Assembly (NCBI GenBank): GCA_037349105.1
Contig: JAYJMM010000106.1
Location: forward strand, 620,001 to 684,000
Origin: Limnomonas spitsbergensis
Taxonomy: Eukaryota; Chlorophyta; Chlorophyceae; Chlamydomonadales
DNA: 64,000 bases
Reading direction: 5' to 3'
Shown here one piece after another: positions 31,149 to 39,785 of this stretch (its first letter is position 1; every line of letters starts with the position of its first letter). Made by a program: the position numbers and the translations under genes. The notes beneath the pieces were generated by a model. That model saw nothing but the letters and a program-made list of their open reading frames with translations. It ran no database searches and was not told the DNA's origin.

Positions 31149-33584
31149 TCATGTAATCTCCCCTGCTACCACAGCCAGTGCTGGCGGTTCATCTGACAGC
31201 GCCAGTCTGTTGTGTGAACCCCAGTAGCCACAAGCTTGGCAATACGTCCTGGCTGCAACCGCGCTCGGGTGCGACATATCCAGCACCGGCACATTGCCTT
31301 GGATAGTGGGAATCTTGGCAAATTTGGCAACACCTGCCAACTGCAAGATCATCTGCTGCTGCAGCTGCAGATTGTTCCTTGCCTGCTCCCGCTCGAGCCT
31401 TCTCATTTCCTGGTCACCTGACTCCCGCCTGGCCCCTGGCCCGCGCCTGTCTGCTCCAGTTGACCCTGAATCCTCTGATCCAGAGTGTGGTCCAGATCCA
31501 TCTCCGCCGCCCCTTGATGGGTTGCGATCCTGCTGGTATCTGCTGTGTCTGTTATCTGGCTCCTCCTGAGCATGGTTCTCTCCAGACGGCCGTCTGCCTG
31601 CCCTGCATGCGGAGTCTCTTCTCCCTGCAGGTGGCGGCCACCCCGTTTCACTTCTGCTCTGCTGCTCCACAGGTCCGGATCTCCAAGGCTGTGCTCCTCT
31701 GTCCGATTCTGCCTGCCCCCTGGGCGGCCCCTGGTTTTGCCAACTTTGCTGCGCTGATCCGCTGTTTCCAGCCTGCCCCCTGGGCGGCTCCTGGCCCTGC
31801 CTGTTTCGCTGATCCGCGCCGTCTGCCTGCCCCCTGGGTGGCTCTTGGTTCTGCCGGTCATGTTGCTCTCTGCTGCCTGCCTGCTCCCTGGGCGGCTCCT
31901 GGCTGTATCCACCTGGCTGTTCCGTACTGCCTGCCTGCCCCCTGGGCGGCGCCTGGTACTGCCTGCCTGGCTGTGTTCCACCAGTATAGTCTCTGGCGTA
32001 GGAGTCTGATCGCGTCTCCTCCCTGGCCTCCTGCCTTCTGGGTCCGCTGCTCCTGGTGCTGCCTGCATGTTCAACTTCCTGCAGGGTCCCCCTTGCTGGT
32101 CCCCCTTGTCTGTTCCTCAAGAACTCCTCGATGTGGTCCACTTGCACCTCTTGGCAAATATTCTCCTTGCCTTCCACTATGCGCAGCAGCGCATATGACT
32201 CCTGTCTGCTGGCTCTGCGCGTGTCTACGCCTTGCTCTGCCATCCTGGCGAGCGATCGGCTAGTCAGCTCTGCCCTTTCACTGGCAGCTGGGCTGCTGGC
32301 CCTGGGCGCTTCCCCGCCTCTTGGCCGCCCCCTGAGGCTCGGCTCACTGCTGATCTCAAAAACTTCTGATCTGGGTATCGGCGTTGGCGCGGCCCTTGCC
32401 TGCTGCTGCCACCTGTGGACCTCTCTGAGTTCCTCAGGCCGCTGCGCCACTGTTTCAAATCCTTCCCACTCTTGATCCTCCTCGTCCTCAGGCTCAGATC
32501 CAGGTTCCTCCTGATCTCCTGTCACGCCGTTACACCATTCGTCTGCGAAGGTCTTAACAGCCAGGGCCGCTTCGTGCTCCGCCCCTCCCTTGGACACCTG
32601 TCCAAGGGCGGCTAACAGCGTCGCCCTGTCCTGGCCTGTATGGGGAATACCCATCATGGCCTTTGTCGCCCACTCCCTTAGGTGATGGGCCTTGAACTCC
32701 TCAATTGCTGTGACCTGGTCACTGAAATGAGCAAACCGCCTGGAGCAAATCTGCTTCCACAGGTGCGTTGCCCACAGCAAGATTCTTGCCCAGCCAAACG
32801 GCTGCGGCTGTTCCTCTATTGCCTCTTCCACCTTCACCACAGTCCTGGCCTTGGATCTCTCTGGATCTCTTGGGCTTTCCTCATGTGCCCAAGCTGGGTT
32901 GTGGAAGAATCCATACAGGCTGTCCTTCTTGCTGGTGCTTGTCCGGATCCTGCTGCCTGCCTCTGCCTTGGATCGCCGCACCGGTTTACCCACACTGGGT
33001 GGAAACCTGGACAGTGGTGTTCCGTAGGCCGTGGAACCTGCTCCTCTTCTAAACAGCATTCTGCGTTGTCGCAGCTGCTGCACAGGCCTCATCCCTGCCT
33101 TGGATCGCTGCACCCTTTCCTCCTGGGCTGGATCTGACATCTCCTCCTCGGATATCAGGTCAGCCCAAGGCTTTCCCACCGGCACCGCTGAATTTTTAAA
33201 TGCTGCCAGCGGCTCTGCACTGTCCTGCCAAACCTGCCTGGTCACCGCTGGCTGGGCACCTGCCCCCTCGCGCTTGACCACTGCAGGCACTCGCCTGCTC
33301 TCCATTGTCTCTCCAACTGGCTGAAATCTGTCACTGCCTGCAAAACCCCCTGGGGCTGCGGCGATCGCTGCACTGTGTTCCGGCTGGCAGGAATCCACCA
33401 ACACCCGCCGCGCAACCCTTGCCACCCTGGGCGGATTCTGTTGCGCAGCGGTGTCTGGACCACTGTCCCGCCGTATGCCGCTGCTCTGAGACACCTCAGC
33501 CACCTGATCCAAGATCAGGTCTGGGGTTCCCGCCTGCGTCGGACCCTGCTCAAATTCCAGGCTGCTCCTGGAATCAGCGGGCAT
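31149..33584 (-). CDS. retroelement ORF upstream of gag, same frame (811 aa, function unknown)
   Basis: Shares the reading frame of the gag-like ORF and is parted from it by a single TGA and seven codons, so the two may form one product. The protein is rich in Gln, Arg, Glu and Pro. Around residues 270-370 there is an ordered, helix-like part (ILLWATHLWKQICSRRFAHF, TLLAALGQVSKGG). Residues 530-640 hold about five copies of a roughly 20-25-residue repeat with the core QEPPRGQA. A coiled-coil-like Gln/Arg stretch (about 745-765) and a CxxC near the end (YCQACGYWGSHN) follow. No known family. The Met at 33,584 lies inside an overlap with the shorter leader ORF, so the real start may be upstream via a frameshift. 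Confidence 0.65.
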   Translation of the reverse strand: MPADSRSSLEFEQGPTQAGTPDLILDQVAEVSQSSGIRRDSGPDTAAQQNPPRVARVARRVLVDSCQPEHSAAIAAAPGGFAGSDRFQPVGETMESRRVPAVVKREGAGAQPAVTRQVWQDSAEPLAAFKNSAVPVGKPWADLISEEEMSDPAQEERVQRSKAGMRPVQQLRQRRMLFRRGAGSTAYGTPLSRFPPSVGKPVRRSKAEAGSRIRTSTSKKDSLYGFFHNPAWAHEESPRDPERSKARTVVKVEEAIEEQPQPFGWARILLWATHLWKQICSRRFAHFSDQVTAIEEFKAHHLREWATKAMMGIPHTGQDRATLLAALGQVSKGGAEHEAALAVKTFADEWCNGVTGDQEEPGSEPEDEEDQEWEGFETVAQRPEELREVHRWQQQARAAPTPIPRSEVFEISSEPSLRGRPRGGEAPRASSPAASERAELTSRSLARMAEQGVDTRRASRQESYALLRIVEGKENICQEVQVDHIEEFLRNRQGGPARGTLQEVEHAGSTRSSGPRRQEAREETRSDSYARDYTGGTQPGRQYQAPPRGQAGSTEQPGGYSQEPPREQAGSREQHDRQNQEPPRGQADGADQRNRQGQEPPRGQAGNSGSAQQSWQNQGPPRGQAESDRGAQPWRSGPVEQQSRSETGWPPPAGRRDSACRAGRRPSGENHAQEEPDNRHSRYQQDRNPSRGGGDGSGPHSGSEDSGSTGADRRGPGARRESGDQEMRRLEREQARNNLQLQQQMILQLAGVAKFAKIPTIQGNVPVLDMSHPSAVAARTYCQACGYWGSHNRLALSDEPPALAVVAGEIT

Positions 33585-33877
33585 TGGGCCTCAATGCCTG
33601 TCCTTGTTACGCACACAGCACCATCGGCCAGCATTCCTGCCTCTCTGGGCAGGAAGCATCGGTCAGGTCCTGATACCCTGCAGGCCTCAGCGGCTGGATC
33701 CACTGGCCCTGCCAGTTTCTCCGCCATCTGCAGGGCTTCCTCTGCAATTAGTGAATCAGCCACCTCTGTCAGGTCTTCACCTGGCTCCAGCCCCCGCACG
33801 CGCCCACTTCGGTGTCGGGCGTCGGGGTGCTGGTGCCTATCAGGATGCAAGTTACACTCTGCCATTCCTATAGACAA
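33515..33877 (-). CDS. leader ORF of the retroelement (121 aa)
   Basis: The first protein-like frame of the element. It contains an acidic helical stretch (EDLTEVADSLIAEEALQMAE) followed by a short Cys-containing part (DRCFLPREAGM). It overlaps the next ORF by about 70 bases in a different frame; moving from this frame to the next would need a -1 shift or a small indel, so it may be the true N-terminus of the upstream protein. A second Met at 33,863 is an equally possible start. No family recognised. Confidence 0.5.
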   Translation of the reverse strand: MSIGMAECNLHPDRHQHPDARHRSGRVRGLEPGEDLTEVADSLIAEEALQMAEKLAGPVDPAAEACRVSGPDRCFLPREAGMLADGAVCVTRTGIEAQCPLIPGAAWNLSRVRRRREPQT

Positions 33878-34540
33878 TTATACGATCCACACGATCCTGC
33901 AATGTGCCGGCAACACCAGAACAGGATCTGCTAACGCTCAGGCTTCTGCCTCTCGTACCCACTGCAGCCTGGTGAGGGTCTGCCAGTCAGGTCAAGATGA
34001 CAGGTACAGCAAAAAACAGGACAGGTCTCTGCCTTCCTGCTTTTTCTTGCTAATTAATCAGAATCTGGCGGAATCCTCCGTCGCCTTCAGCACTTCCCAC
34101 CTTTCTGGCTGGGCGGCTTCTAGGTGTCACACGCCCTGCGTGGATGTAGCTTCTTGCGTGGTGTCCGCTCAGCTCTGTGGTCCTGCGGGGATGCTTTGGC
34201 CCACCAAAAAATTTCAACCTTGGATCTTCTATCCACAAGTTAACTTCTGTCAATGATGACAGATTGGATCCACCTGATCACAATCTTCAATCACACAGGT
34301 ACAAATTGCTGGGTGTATAAATCCACAGCCAATTCTTCAAGCCTCTCCTGGACCCAGCACTGTGTTGCCGCACACAGTGATTCACAGGGTTTAACTTGGC
34401 AATCTCTCTCTGGAGATTACCTCAGCTAAATTGCAGTTCAAGCACCAAATTCCAGGCTGTTTGCTGACAAGCAAAATTCAAATCTTTGAAGCACAAACAC
34501 CTTCTGCAGGAACTGGCAAATCAGGCTGATCAGGCTCAAT
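33878..34540 (-). other. 5' leader of the retroelement
   Basis: About 660 bases between the primer-site region and the first ORF. No open frame of note and no repeat was recognised. Untranslated leaders of this length occur in large retroelements. Confidence 0.55.
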
Positions 34541-34565
34541 CTACTTCGTCCCTTTCAAAAGGACA
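34541..34565 (-). promoter_or_regulatory. probable fold-back primer-binding site
   Basis: Twenty-five bases directly after segment B on the coding strand, starting TGTCCTTTTGAAAGGGACG. They are a perfect reverse complement of 34,975-34,999 inside segment B (and of 19,052-19,076 in the other copy). In Tf1-type elements the 5' end of the RNA folds back on the primer site to prime reverse transcription; this arrangement suggests the same, with the RNA starting near 34,999. Confidence 0.65.
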
Positions 34566-35196
34566 CGCGATGTGCGCTTCAGGTCCGTGGCGGACTTCTC
34601 CCTCACGACAGTGATGGGCGCCTACGGGCAGGCTTCGTGACTACTCACTGGCTGCGGGTGCTCAACGAGTTAAGCTTCTAGATTTGGGTTTGTATGTCAG
34701 GCAAATAGCTAGGGTCGGCGCAGGCCTTCAGACCGTCTGGTCGCGATCCAGCTAGGCAATATCAGGTGCACTTACCGCGTCACAAGCGGTGAGGGTACGG
34801 GATCGTAGACTGCGAACTACTGTTCTGCAGGGATCTCGTTCCTCAACCGAGGTCTTGTTCTCCTGCTATCTCAGCGGAGGCTGAGGTAGTCTTGACTTGT
34901 TGTAGGTACTGACTTAAGGAACACCTTGGGTCTCACACACTGGGTGACGGCCGGAGCTTGTTACAGAAGAGGTCTGTCCTTTTGAAAGGGACGAAGTAGC
35001 TAGTTTGGCTATTGCCGAGAAATATATTGAATCGGTAAACCCCAATTCAGAGTACGGGAAAGCTAAACCCCTGGCGTAAGCGGGTTTCTAGGTTCCTATT
35101 CAAATAAGGAGGATCCGCAGGGAAGCTGCGAAGCCTCCGCGGTCGCAAACTGCGGCCTAAACGGTTCTGGCACGTATACCGTAATATACCGTGACA
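34566..35196 (-). repeat. terminal repeat segment B, right copy (5' end of element)
   Basis: 631 bp matching 18,643-19,273. The outer end is ATATACCGTGACA followed by TGGG. Segment A is absent on this side: the inner boundary is CGC next to the fold-back primer site. Confidence 0.92.
34975..34999 (-). promoter_or_regulatory. segment complementary to the primer site; possible RNA 5' end
   Basis: Read on the coding strand this 25-nt segment begins CTACTTCGTCCCTTTC and pairs perfectly with 34,541-34,565, about 410 bases downstream. If self-priming is used, transcription should start here, defining the start of R. Confidence 0.5.
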
Positions 35197-35200
35197 TGGG
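35197..35200. repeat. target-site duplication TGGG (right)
   Basis: Partner of 18,397-18,400; directly follows the GACA terminus. Confidence 0.85.
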
Positions 35201-35261
35201 CTCTACGCGCATTAGGTAGAGGCTTTGGGACTCCCACTTAGCCCCCCTACCGTTGATTGAC

Positions 35262-35350
35262 TTTAGACTTCGGTCAAAATTAATTATTGGTTGGCCCGCG
35301 CGGACATGCTGCGTGCTAATAATAATTCAAAATTGCCGCTGCGCTGTGTT
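35262..35350. repeat. AT-rich dispersed repeat, copy 1
   Basis: Shares AATTATTGG..TG.GCGCGGACATGCTGCG.GCTAATAAT with 35,605-35,710, and a looser match (GTTGGGGTGCGCAGAGTTGA with ATAATAATTAACAACTG) with 49,252-49,345. Class unknown; the core GGACATGCTGCG is flanked by AT-rich arms. Confidence 0.6.
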
Positions 35351-35604
35351 GATTTCAGTTTTTTTGTCGTTCTTGCTGCGCGGAGTGTCGGTCAGGTGTC
35401 TGTTGTAACTGCTACGCAGCGTGAAGTTTGACCAAGGTCAAAAATCTGGTCAAAAATTACGCGACCGTTTTCATTTTTTTGCTGCGCAACGGAATTTTAA
35501 ATGACATGTTTTAAGGCTGCGCGGACCCTACGTCAATCTACAGTACTTGCAATGCTTGATTTGCCGTACCAAGCAGCTTAACACCGGCGGCGGCCTCGGT
35601 GTTA

Positions 35605-35710
35605 ATATACCGTAGAACCATTTTGACTCCGCTCGTAATTAAATAATTATTGGGGTGCGCGGACATGCTGCGCGCTAATAATTTATCATAAATCAGCGGT
35701 GCGCGTAGTT
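35605..35710. repeat. AT-rich dispersed repeat, copy 2
   Basis: Begins ATACCGTAGAACCATTTTGA; the same opening (ATACCGTAGAGCAGGTTTGA) marks the copy at 49,252. It lies 340 bp from copy 1 in the same orientation. Confidence 0.6.
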
Positions 35711-37151
35711 GAACGCAGGTTTCCACCCTTGTGGGTGCTCGATGAGTCGGTCGGTTGCATGTAAGAACTAATGCGCTGCAAAAAAAAAAAAAATGTATGT
35801 CCTAAATTTCGTCGTTGCGTTACATTTTTAAAAATCCTTTTCAGCTGAAAAACAAATTATGTTTTTGGGGTGTGCGCAGAGTCTAAGTGGTTCTACGGTA
35901 CGGTACACAGGACAGGGGATACAGTTTGCCTGACCGTTGCCGTTTGTTCTTGTTGTTTGGAAGGTGAACTTGCTTACCTTCATTATGACAGTTAACCAAG
36001 CTACGTTTCCGACGAAACCATCTCCGTACAGAAAAAAAAAATCGTACATAAAAAAGTAAAAAGAACTCGAGCGCACTGAGTCTAGAGAGTCGAGGCCTGA
36101 GATCGGGAATGGGACAAGATACCTATTTTTTCTCTAGGAATTTTGAAGGTGGACGTTCCAGGTTCTCTGTGCGTGAAGTGAACTTTCCCCCGGCTCCACT
36201 TATCACTCGATCACTCATCCAGGCGGTGGAGCCAGCTGGCGGTGGTTGAGGTCGGTGGTGACAGGCGACGAACTCGAAGTATAGCTTCTCACGCAGACAT
36301 TGGAATAACGATCATAAGTTAAACGTACCTTGCCAATTAATCTCTGAGGTCAGCGTGCGAGTTGGAGCAAACCTACACAAAATCGAGGGCGGCCTGATCG
36401 GAGTCGTCCGGCAGAGGTGCCATTAGTGCGCAGGTGACACATATACAAATTGAGGTCTTTAGATCGCAAGTCGTAATCGGGATCACTGCTAGAAAGGCGA
36501 GTCGCTGCGATGAGGGCCCGGTCGGTGCAGACAGGGTCGCAGGTGATGCACGGCTCCGCGGCATGTGCAATCAAGCAAGCCACCAATCGAATCGAGTATG
36601 CACACGTAATCAAAAGAATAACGATCTTAACAGGAAAGGTCGCTGCCAATGCCGCAACAATGGGGGTCCCAGCGAAATACCTGGCCTACTAGTCACATGC
36701 ATGGCCACAGCCATTGCTTGCTCACTTTACATCAGACCAGGTAATAAAGTGTAGTCACCCATCCATGCAGCCCCAGGCCCCATCTAGAAACATGCATGGA
36801 GTGTTGCCCACCCCCTCAGACTCGCATGGCGCACTAGGACGTAAGAAACGGAGGCATGTACAACCCGCACCCAGTTCCCTCGAGAGAAAGCTTGCAAGAC
36901 ATAGGCAACTAAGATGGAATTGATTTTGGGTATTGTGTCTTTTCTAAACATGTCCCATGTCACTCATCCCGGTGTTCAACAGGCAATATGCCAAATGGCA
37001 GGCCGCAAGGCCGTCACCAAGTTAACTGGCATACAAAATCATTGCCTCTTGTGCCTTCTCCTTTGACTTTCCTACCTGACGTGATTGAAACACGTCTGGC
37101 TGGATCGTGTTAAATAAGTAGATTTGGGAATACCCAACTTATACATCAGGA

Positions 37152-37261
37152 GCTTCTGTGGCCGAGTGGTTAAGGCGTCGCCCTGCTACCCACACCCGGA
37201 TCATCCGGGATGCATGTAGGCGGTGGGTTCTCCCGCGTGAGTTCGAATCTCATCGGAAGCG
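37152..37261 (+). tRNA. tRNA-Ser (anticodon GCT) with 29-nt intron
   Basis: Folds as a class II tRNA. The acceptor stem GCTTCTG pairs with CGGAAGC (37,254-37,260), with G73 as discriminator. The D-arm is GGCCGAGTGGTTAAGGC. The anticodon loop is C-T-GCT-A (37,183-37,188), followed by an intron at 37,189-37,217 that carries a CCCGG/CCGGG hairpin. Then come the 3' half of the anticodon stem GGCGG, a long variable arm GGGTTCTCCC and the T-arm GTGAGTTCGAATCTCAT with a good B box. The intron sits one base after the anticodon, the standard eukaryotic place. TTTT follows at 37,263-37,266. The same 3' tail as in two degenerate copies follows, so this may be either a working gene or the intact head of a SINE. 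Confidence 0.8.
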
Positions 37262-37284
37262 GTTTTGATCGACTGGTTGATCAT

Positions 37285-37770
37285 CAGTATCTCGGGGGAT
37301 CTCGACATATGTCGTCATTGTTTCAGGGGACTCGTCCGACACCCAAAGTGACAGGCCCCTAGACCGTGTTTCCACTGGCGATTCCCGACCCAACCGACAC
37401 GGATTAAGGACGCTGAATGAGGCAACCGACGGCAACTGACACGGATCAGTATCTCGGGGGATCTCGACATATGTCGTCATTGTTTCAGGGGACTCGTCCG
37501 ACACCCAAAGTGACAGGCCCCTAGACCGTGTTTCCACTGGCGATTCCCGACCCAACCGACACGGATTAAGGACGCTGAATGAGGCAACCGACGGCAACTG
37601 ACACGGATCAGTATCTCGGGGGATCTCGACATATGTCGTCATTGTTTCAGGGGACTCGTCCGACACCCAAAGTGACAGGCCCCTAGACCGTGTTTCCACT
37701 GGCGATTCCCGACCCAACCGACACGGATTAAGGACGCTGAATGAGGCAACCGACGGCAACTGACACGGAT
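37285..37770. repeat. 162-bp tandem repeat, 3 copies
   Basis: CAGTATCTCGGGGGATCTCG begins copies at 37,285, 37,447 and 37,609, each 162 bp later, nearly identical. Being a multiple of three it leaves a minus-strand frame open (54-residue peptide repeat); nothing else suggests coding. Confidence 0.95.
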
Positions 37771-37834
37771 TAAGGACGGATTAAGCCTCCGAAAAAAGAA
37801 TAGCTTAATCCTCGTCGATGACCAGGATTACCTT

Positions 37835-38298
37835 ATGCATGTAGGCGGTGGGTTCTCCCGCGTGAGTTCGAATCTCATCGGAAGCGATTTTGATCGACTG
37901 GTTGATCATCAGTATCTCGGGGGATCTCGACATATGTCGTCATTGTTTCAGGGGACTCGTCCGACACCCAAAGTGACAGGCCCCTAGACCGTGTTTCCAC
38001 TGGCGATTCCCGACCCAACCGACACGGATTAAGGACGCTGAATGAGGCAACCGACGGCAACTGACACGGATCAGTATCTCGGGGGATCTCGACATATGTC
38101 GTCATTGTTTCAGGGGACTCGTCCGACACCCAAAGTGACAGGCCCCTAGACCGTGTTTCCACTGGCGATTCCCGACCCAACCGACACGGATTAAGGACGC
38201 TGAATGAGGCAACCGACGGCAACTGACACGGATTAAGGACGGATTAAGCCTCCGAAAAAAGAATAGCTTAATCCTCGTCGATGACCTGGATTACCTTA
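37835..38298 (+). repeat. tandem duplication of the SINE-like unit, lacking the tRNA 5' half
   Basis: Starts ATGCATGTAGGCGG inside the tRNA intron, continues through the tRNA 3' half, the TTTTGATCGACTGG linker, only two 162-bp repeats and the same tail ending GATTACCTTA. It directly abuts the end of the first unit (37,834), so it arose by local duplication and differs by one 162-bp repeat. Confidence 0.85.
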
Positions 38299-38936
38299 AT
38301 CCGAAAGTTGGTTGTCGAATTTGTCATCATGAGCTCACAACGTTAAATGAATGCGATCGCCGGTATTTTACTTGTCTGATCGAAACCAGAGGCGGCACTT
38401 GTGGTGCGGAGAACGCAAAGGTGCATCATCGGTGCGTAATCGGTGCACAATGGATGGCGACAGAGCACCAGGCATGTGGGATTACAACGCGCGCGCTAGT
38501 TCCCGCGTTTGAGTAGTTGCCTTCTGTACTTGCGAGAAAGCTAAGTCGTGCAAGCATGGGGCAACATTGCTATGGCATGTAGCACCATTGTGCGGACTTT
38601 CGACCGCTTGATGTCGCCATGCAAGAGGATTCGTTCCATTTGAGGTCCGATCTGGATCGTGTAGGGGCAGCGCTACAGCAGGCTGTAGCATTTCTTCGTC
38701 TTTTCCAGTCCAATTTCAATGGAAACACCAAACGGATTAAGGAATCCCTCGCGGCTAACTGCATTTCAACCAACCCCGATTAAGGAATCCAAAATCGCCA
38801 GTGGAAACACAGCCTTAGCCAGCTACCGAGATCCCCGAATTCAAAAACAAAACAGCACCCCGGAGTTATAGCTGTCATACCGCCAGATCAGCAGTCAGAT
38901 TTCAAGCTAGTTGTCGCAACAGACGCCTTCCCGGCA
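38299..38936. other. spacer with a related repeat fragment
   Basis: Mostly featureless. Between about 38,728 and 38,815 lie GGATTAAGGAATCC segments and ATCGCCAGTGGAAACAC, the reverse complement of a piece of the 162-bp repeat (GTGTTTCCACTGGCGAT), so a relative of the SINE-like body lies here in the opposite direction. Confidence 0.5.
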
Positions 38937-39345
38937 GCCAGACCAGCTGCCACATCAGCTGGTCTGCCTGGTCTGGTAGCTGGTGGGGAATTCCAAGCAT
39001 GCTGTCACACCAGTGGGTGGCCAAGCTGCCAGATCAGTTGGAAGGTGGAGGATTTCATACCTGTTGTCATACCAGCTGCCTTGCCAGCTGCCAGATCAGC
39101 TGGGAAATTTCTTGCCTGCTGTTATACTAGCTGGGGGACGAGCTGCCGATTCAGCTGGAGGGTAAAGACTACAGAGGAGTCCATGCTGACTATCCTACCA
39201 GCTGCCTTGTCAGCTGCCTGCTCAGCTGTCGAAGGTACATAGGATGCCATGCCAGCTGTCTGACCAGCTGCCTTGCCAGCTACTAGATCAGCTGATGGTG
39301 GAGGATTCCATGTTAACCGAGGTACCAGCTGACAGCTTTCCGCAG
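38937..39345. repeat. degenerate CAGCTG-rich repeat
   Basis: More than a dozen copies of CAGCTG in variable spacing, usually as ACCAGCTGCC..GCCAGCTGCCAGATCAGCTGG. The units vary from about 20 to 60 bases. CAGCTG is self-complementary, so the stretch could form many short hairpins. No coding frame of note. Confidence 0.75.
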
Positions 39346-39785
39346 AATCAGTGCACAAGCTGAGAGATATGCAACAGCTGAACACGGGAAGCCGACATAA
39401 CTCACCTCTTTAAGTTCCCAGTGCGCTTGTAGCGTACGTTTCAGCGGTTTCAGGGTAAGTTCAGGGTTTGAGGGAAGTAGCAGGATATTCAGGTGTTCCG
39501 GGTAGGCTCTGGGTGTAAGGGTGCGTTTCAGGGGTCGAGGGATGGTTTCAGGGGTGGCGCCAAAATAAGGCTACGCTGCAATGCACGCAAGCTAACGCTC
39601 AACCCCCAAACCTTGACCCCCCTTATCGCTCAACCCCAAACCTTGACCCCCCTTGACGCTTGACCCCAACCCTTGAACCCCCTTGTCGCTCAACCCCCTT
39701 GACCCCCCTTTCCCCGCATGCCCAGTGCTCAAAAAGTACTCCCAGCAGCAGCTCCCTGGAGCGCCCCTGTGCTCAGGGTAAGGGA
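39346..39785. other. spacer with short C-rich tandem repeat
   Basis: 39,597-39,712 holds about three and a half copies of a roughly 33-36-bp unit (CGCTCAACCCCAAACCTTGA + CCCCCCTT). 39,440-39,560 is rich in TTTCAGGG/TTCAGGGT motifs. No gene seen. Confidence 0.6.

Larger units (their letters stand above)
18401..35196 (-). mobile_element. giant Ty3/Gypsy-type retroelement with split direct repeats
   Basis: A 16.8-kb unit bounded by TGTC...GACA and a perfect TGGG duplication. It codes on the minus strand for a short leader frame, a large gag-like region with zinc knuckles, a truncated Ty3-type reverse transcriptase and a DDE integrase with a PHD finger. In coding orientation the repeats are B (35,196-34,566), ORFs, A (19,520-19,276), GC, B (19,273-18,643), A (18,645-18,401). 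A conventional element would carry the same full repeat at both ends. The two B copies differ at about three of 631 positions and the two A copies at about three of 245, so insertion is recent. The element is probably not autonomous in this copy: the reverse-transcriptase active site and RNase H are missing and three TGA codons interrupt the frames. No aspartic protease motif was found. Confidence 0.9.
35201..37151. other. intergenic spacer
   Basis: Contains a direct pair of an AT-rich repeat (35,262-35,350 and 35,605-35,710), an A-run at 35,779-35,792, and mixed-composition DNA. A minus-strand frame at 36,350-36,649 would start with a signal-peptide-like hydrophobic segment (KIVILLITCAYSIRLVACLI), but nothing else supports it as a gene. 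A possible polyadenylation-like AATAAAGTGTA occurs at 36,742. Confidence 0.5.
37152..37834 (+). mobile_element. tRNA-Ser-headed SINE-like unit
   Basis: The tRNA-Ser head is followed by TTTTGATCGACTGGTTGATC, three copies of a 162-bp repeat, and a tail (GGATTAAGCCTCCGAAAAAA ... GATTACCTTA). Part of the head and the beginning of the tail recur at 39,786-39,950, and most of the unit recurs at 37,835-38,298. Structure suggests a tRNA-derived SINE whose body expanded by tandem duplication. No flanking target duplication was identified. Confidence 0.6.

Noticed and set aside
19276..34566. A 15-kb insertion into the second of two tandem solo LTRs
   Set aside because: It would need a body without its own LTRs and only a 3-bp duplication (CGC), and would leave the exact placement of the primer-site complement and the purine tract unexplained.
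18401..35196. Tyrosine-recombinase (PAT/Ngaro/DIRS) retrotransposon
   Set aside because: The repeat layout fits, but the element encodes a DDE integrase with an HHCC finger, has TG...CA ends and a 4-bp target duplication, and no tyrosine recombinase was seen.
36350..36649. Small secreted protein gene on the minus strand
   Set aside because: Only a hydrophobic N-terminus supports it; the remainder is unremarkable and no splice or context evidence was found.
37250..38222. Minus-strand frames with a 54-residue peptide repeat
   Set aside because: They come from the 162-bp tandem repeat (divisible by three) inside a SINE-like unit and overlap the tRNA 3' end.
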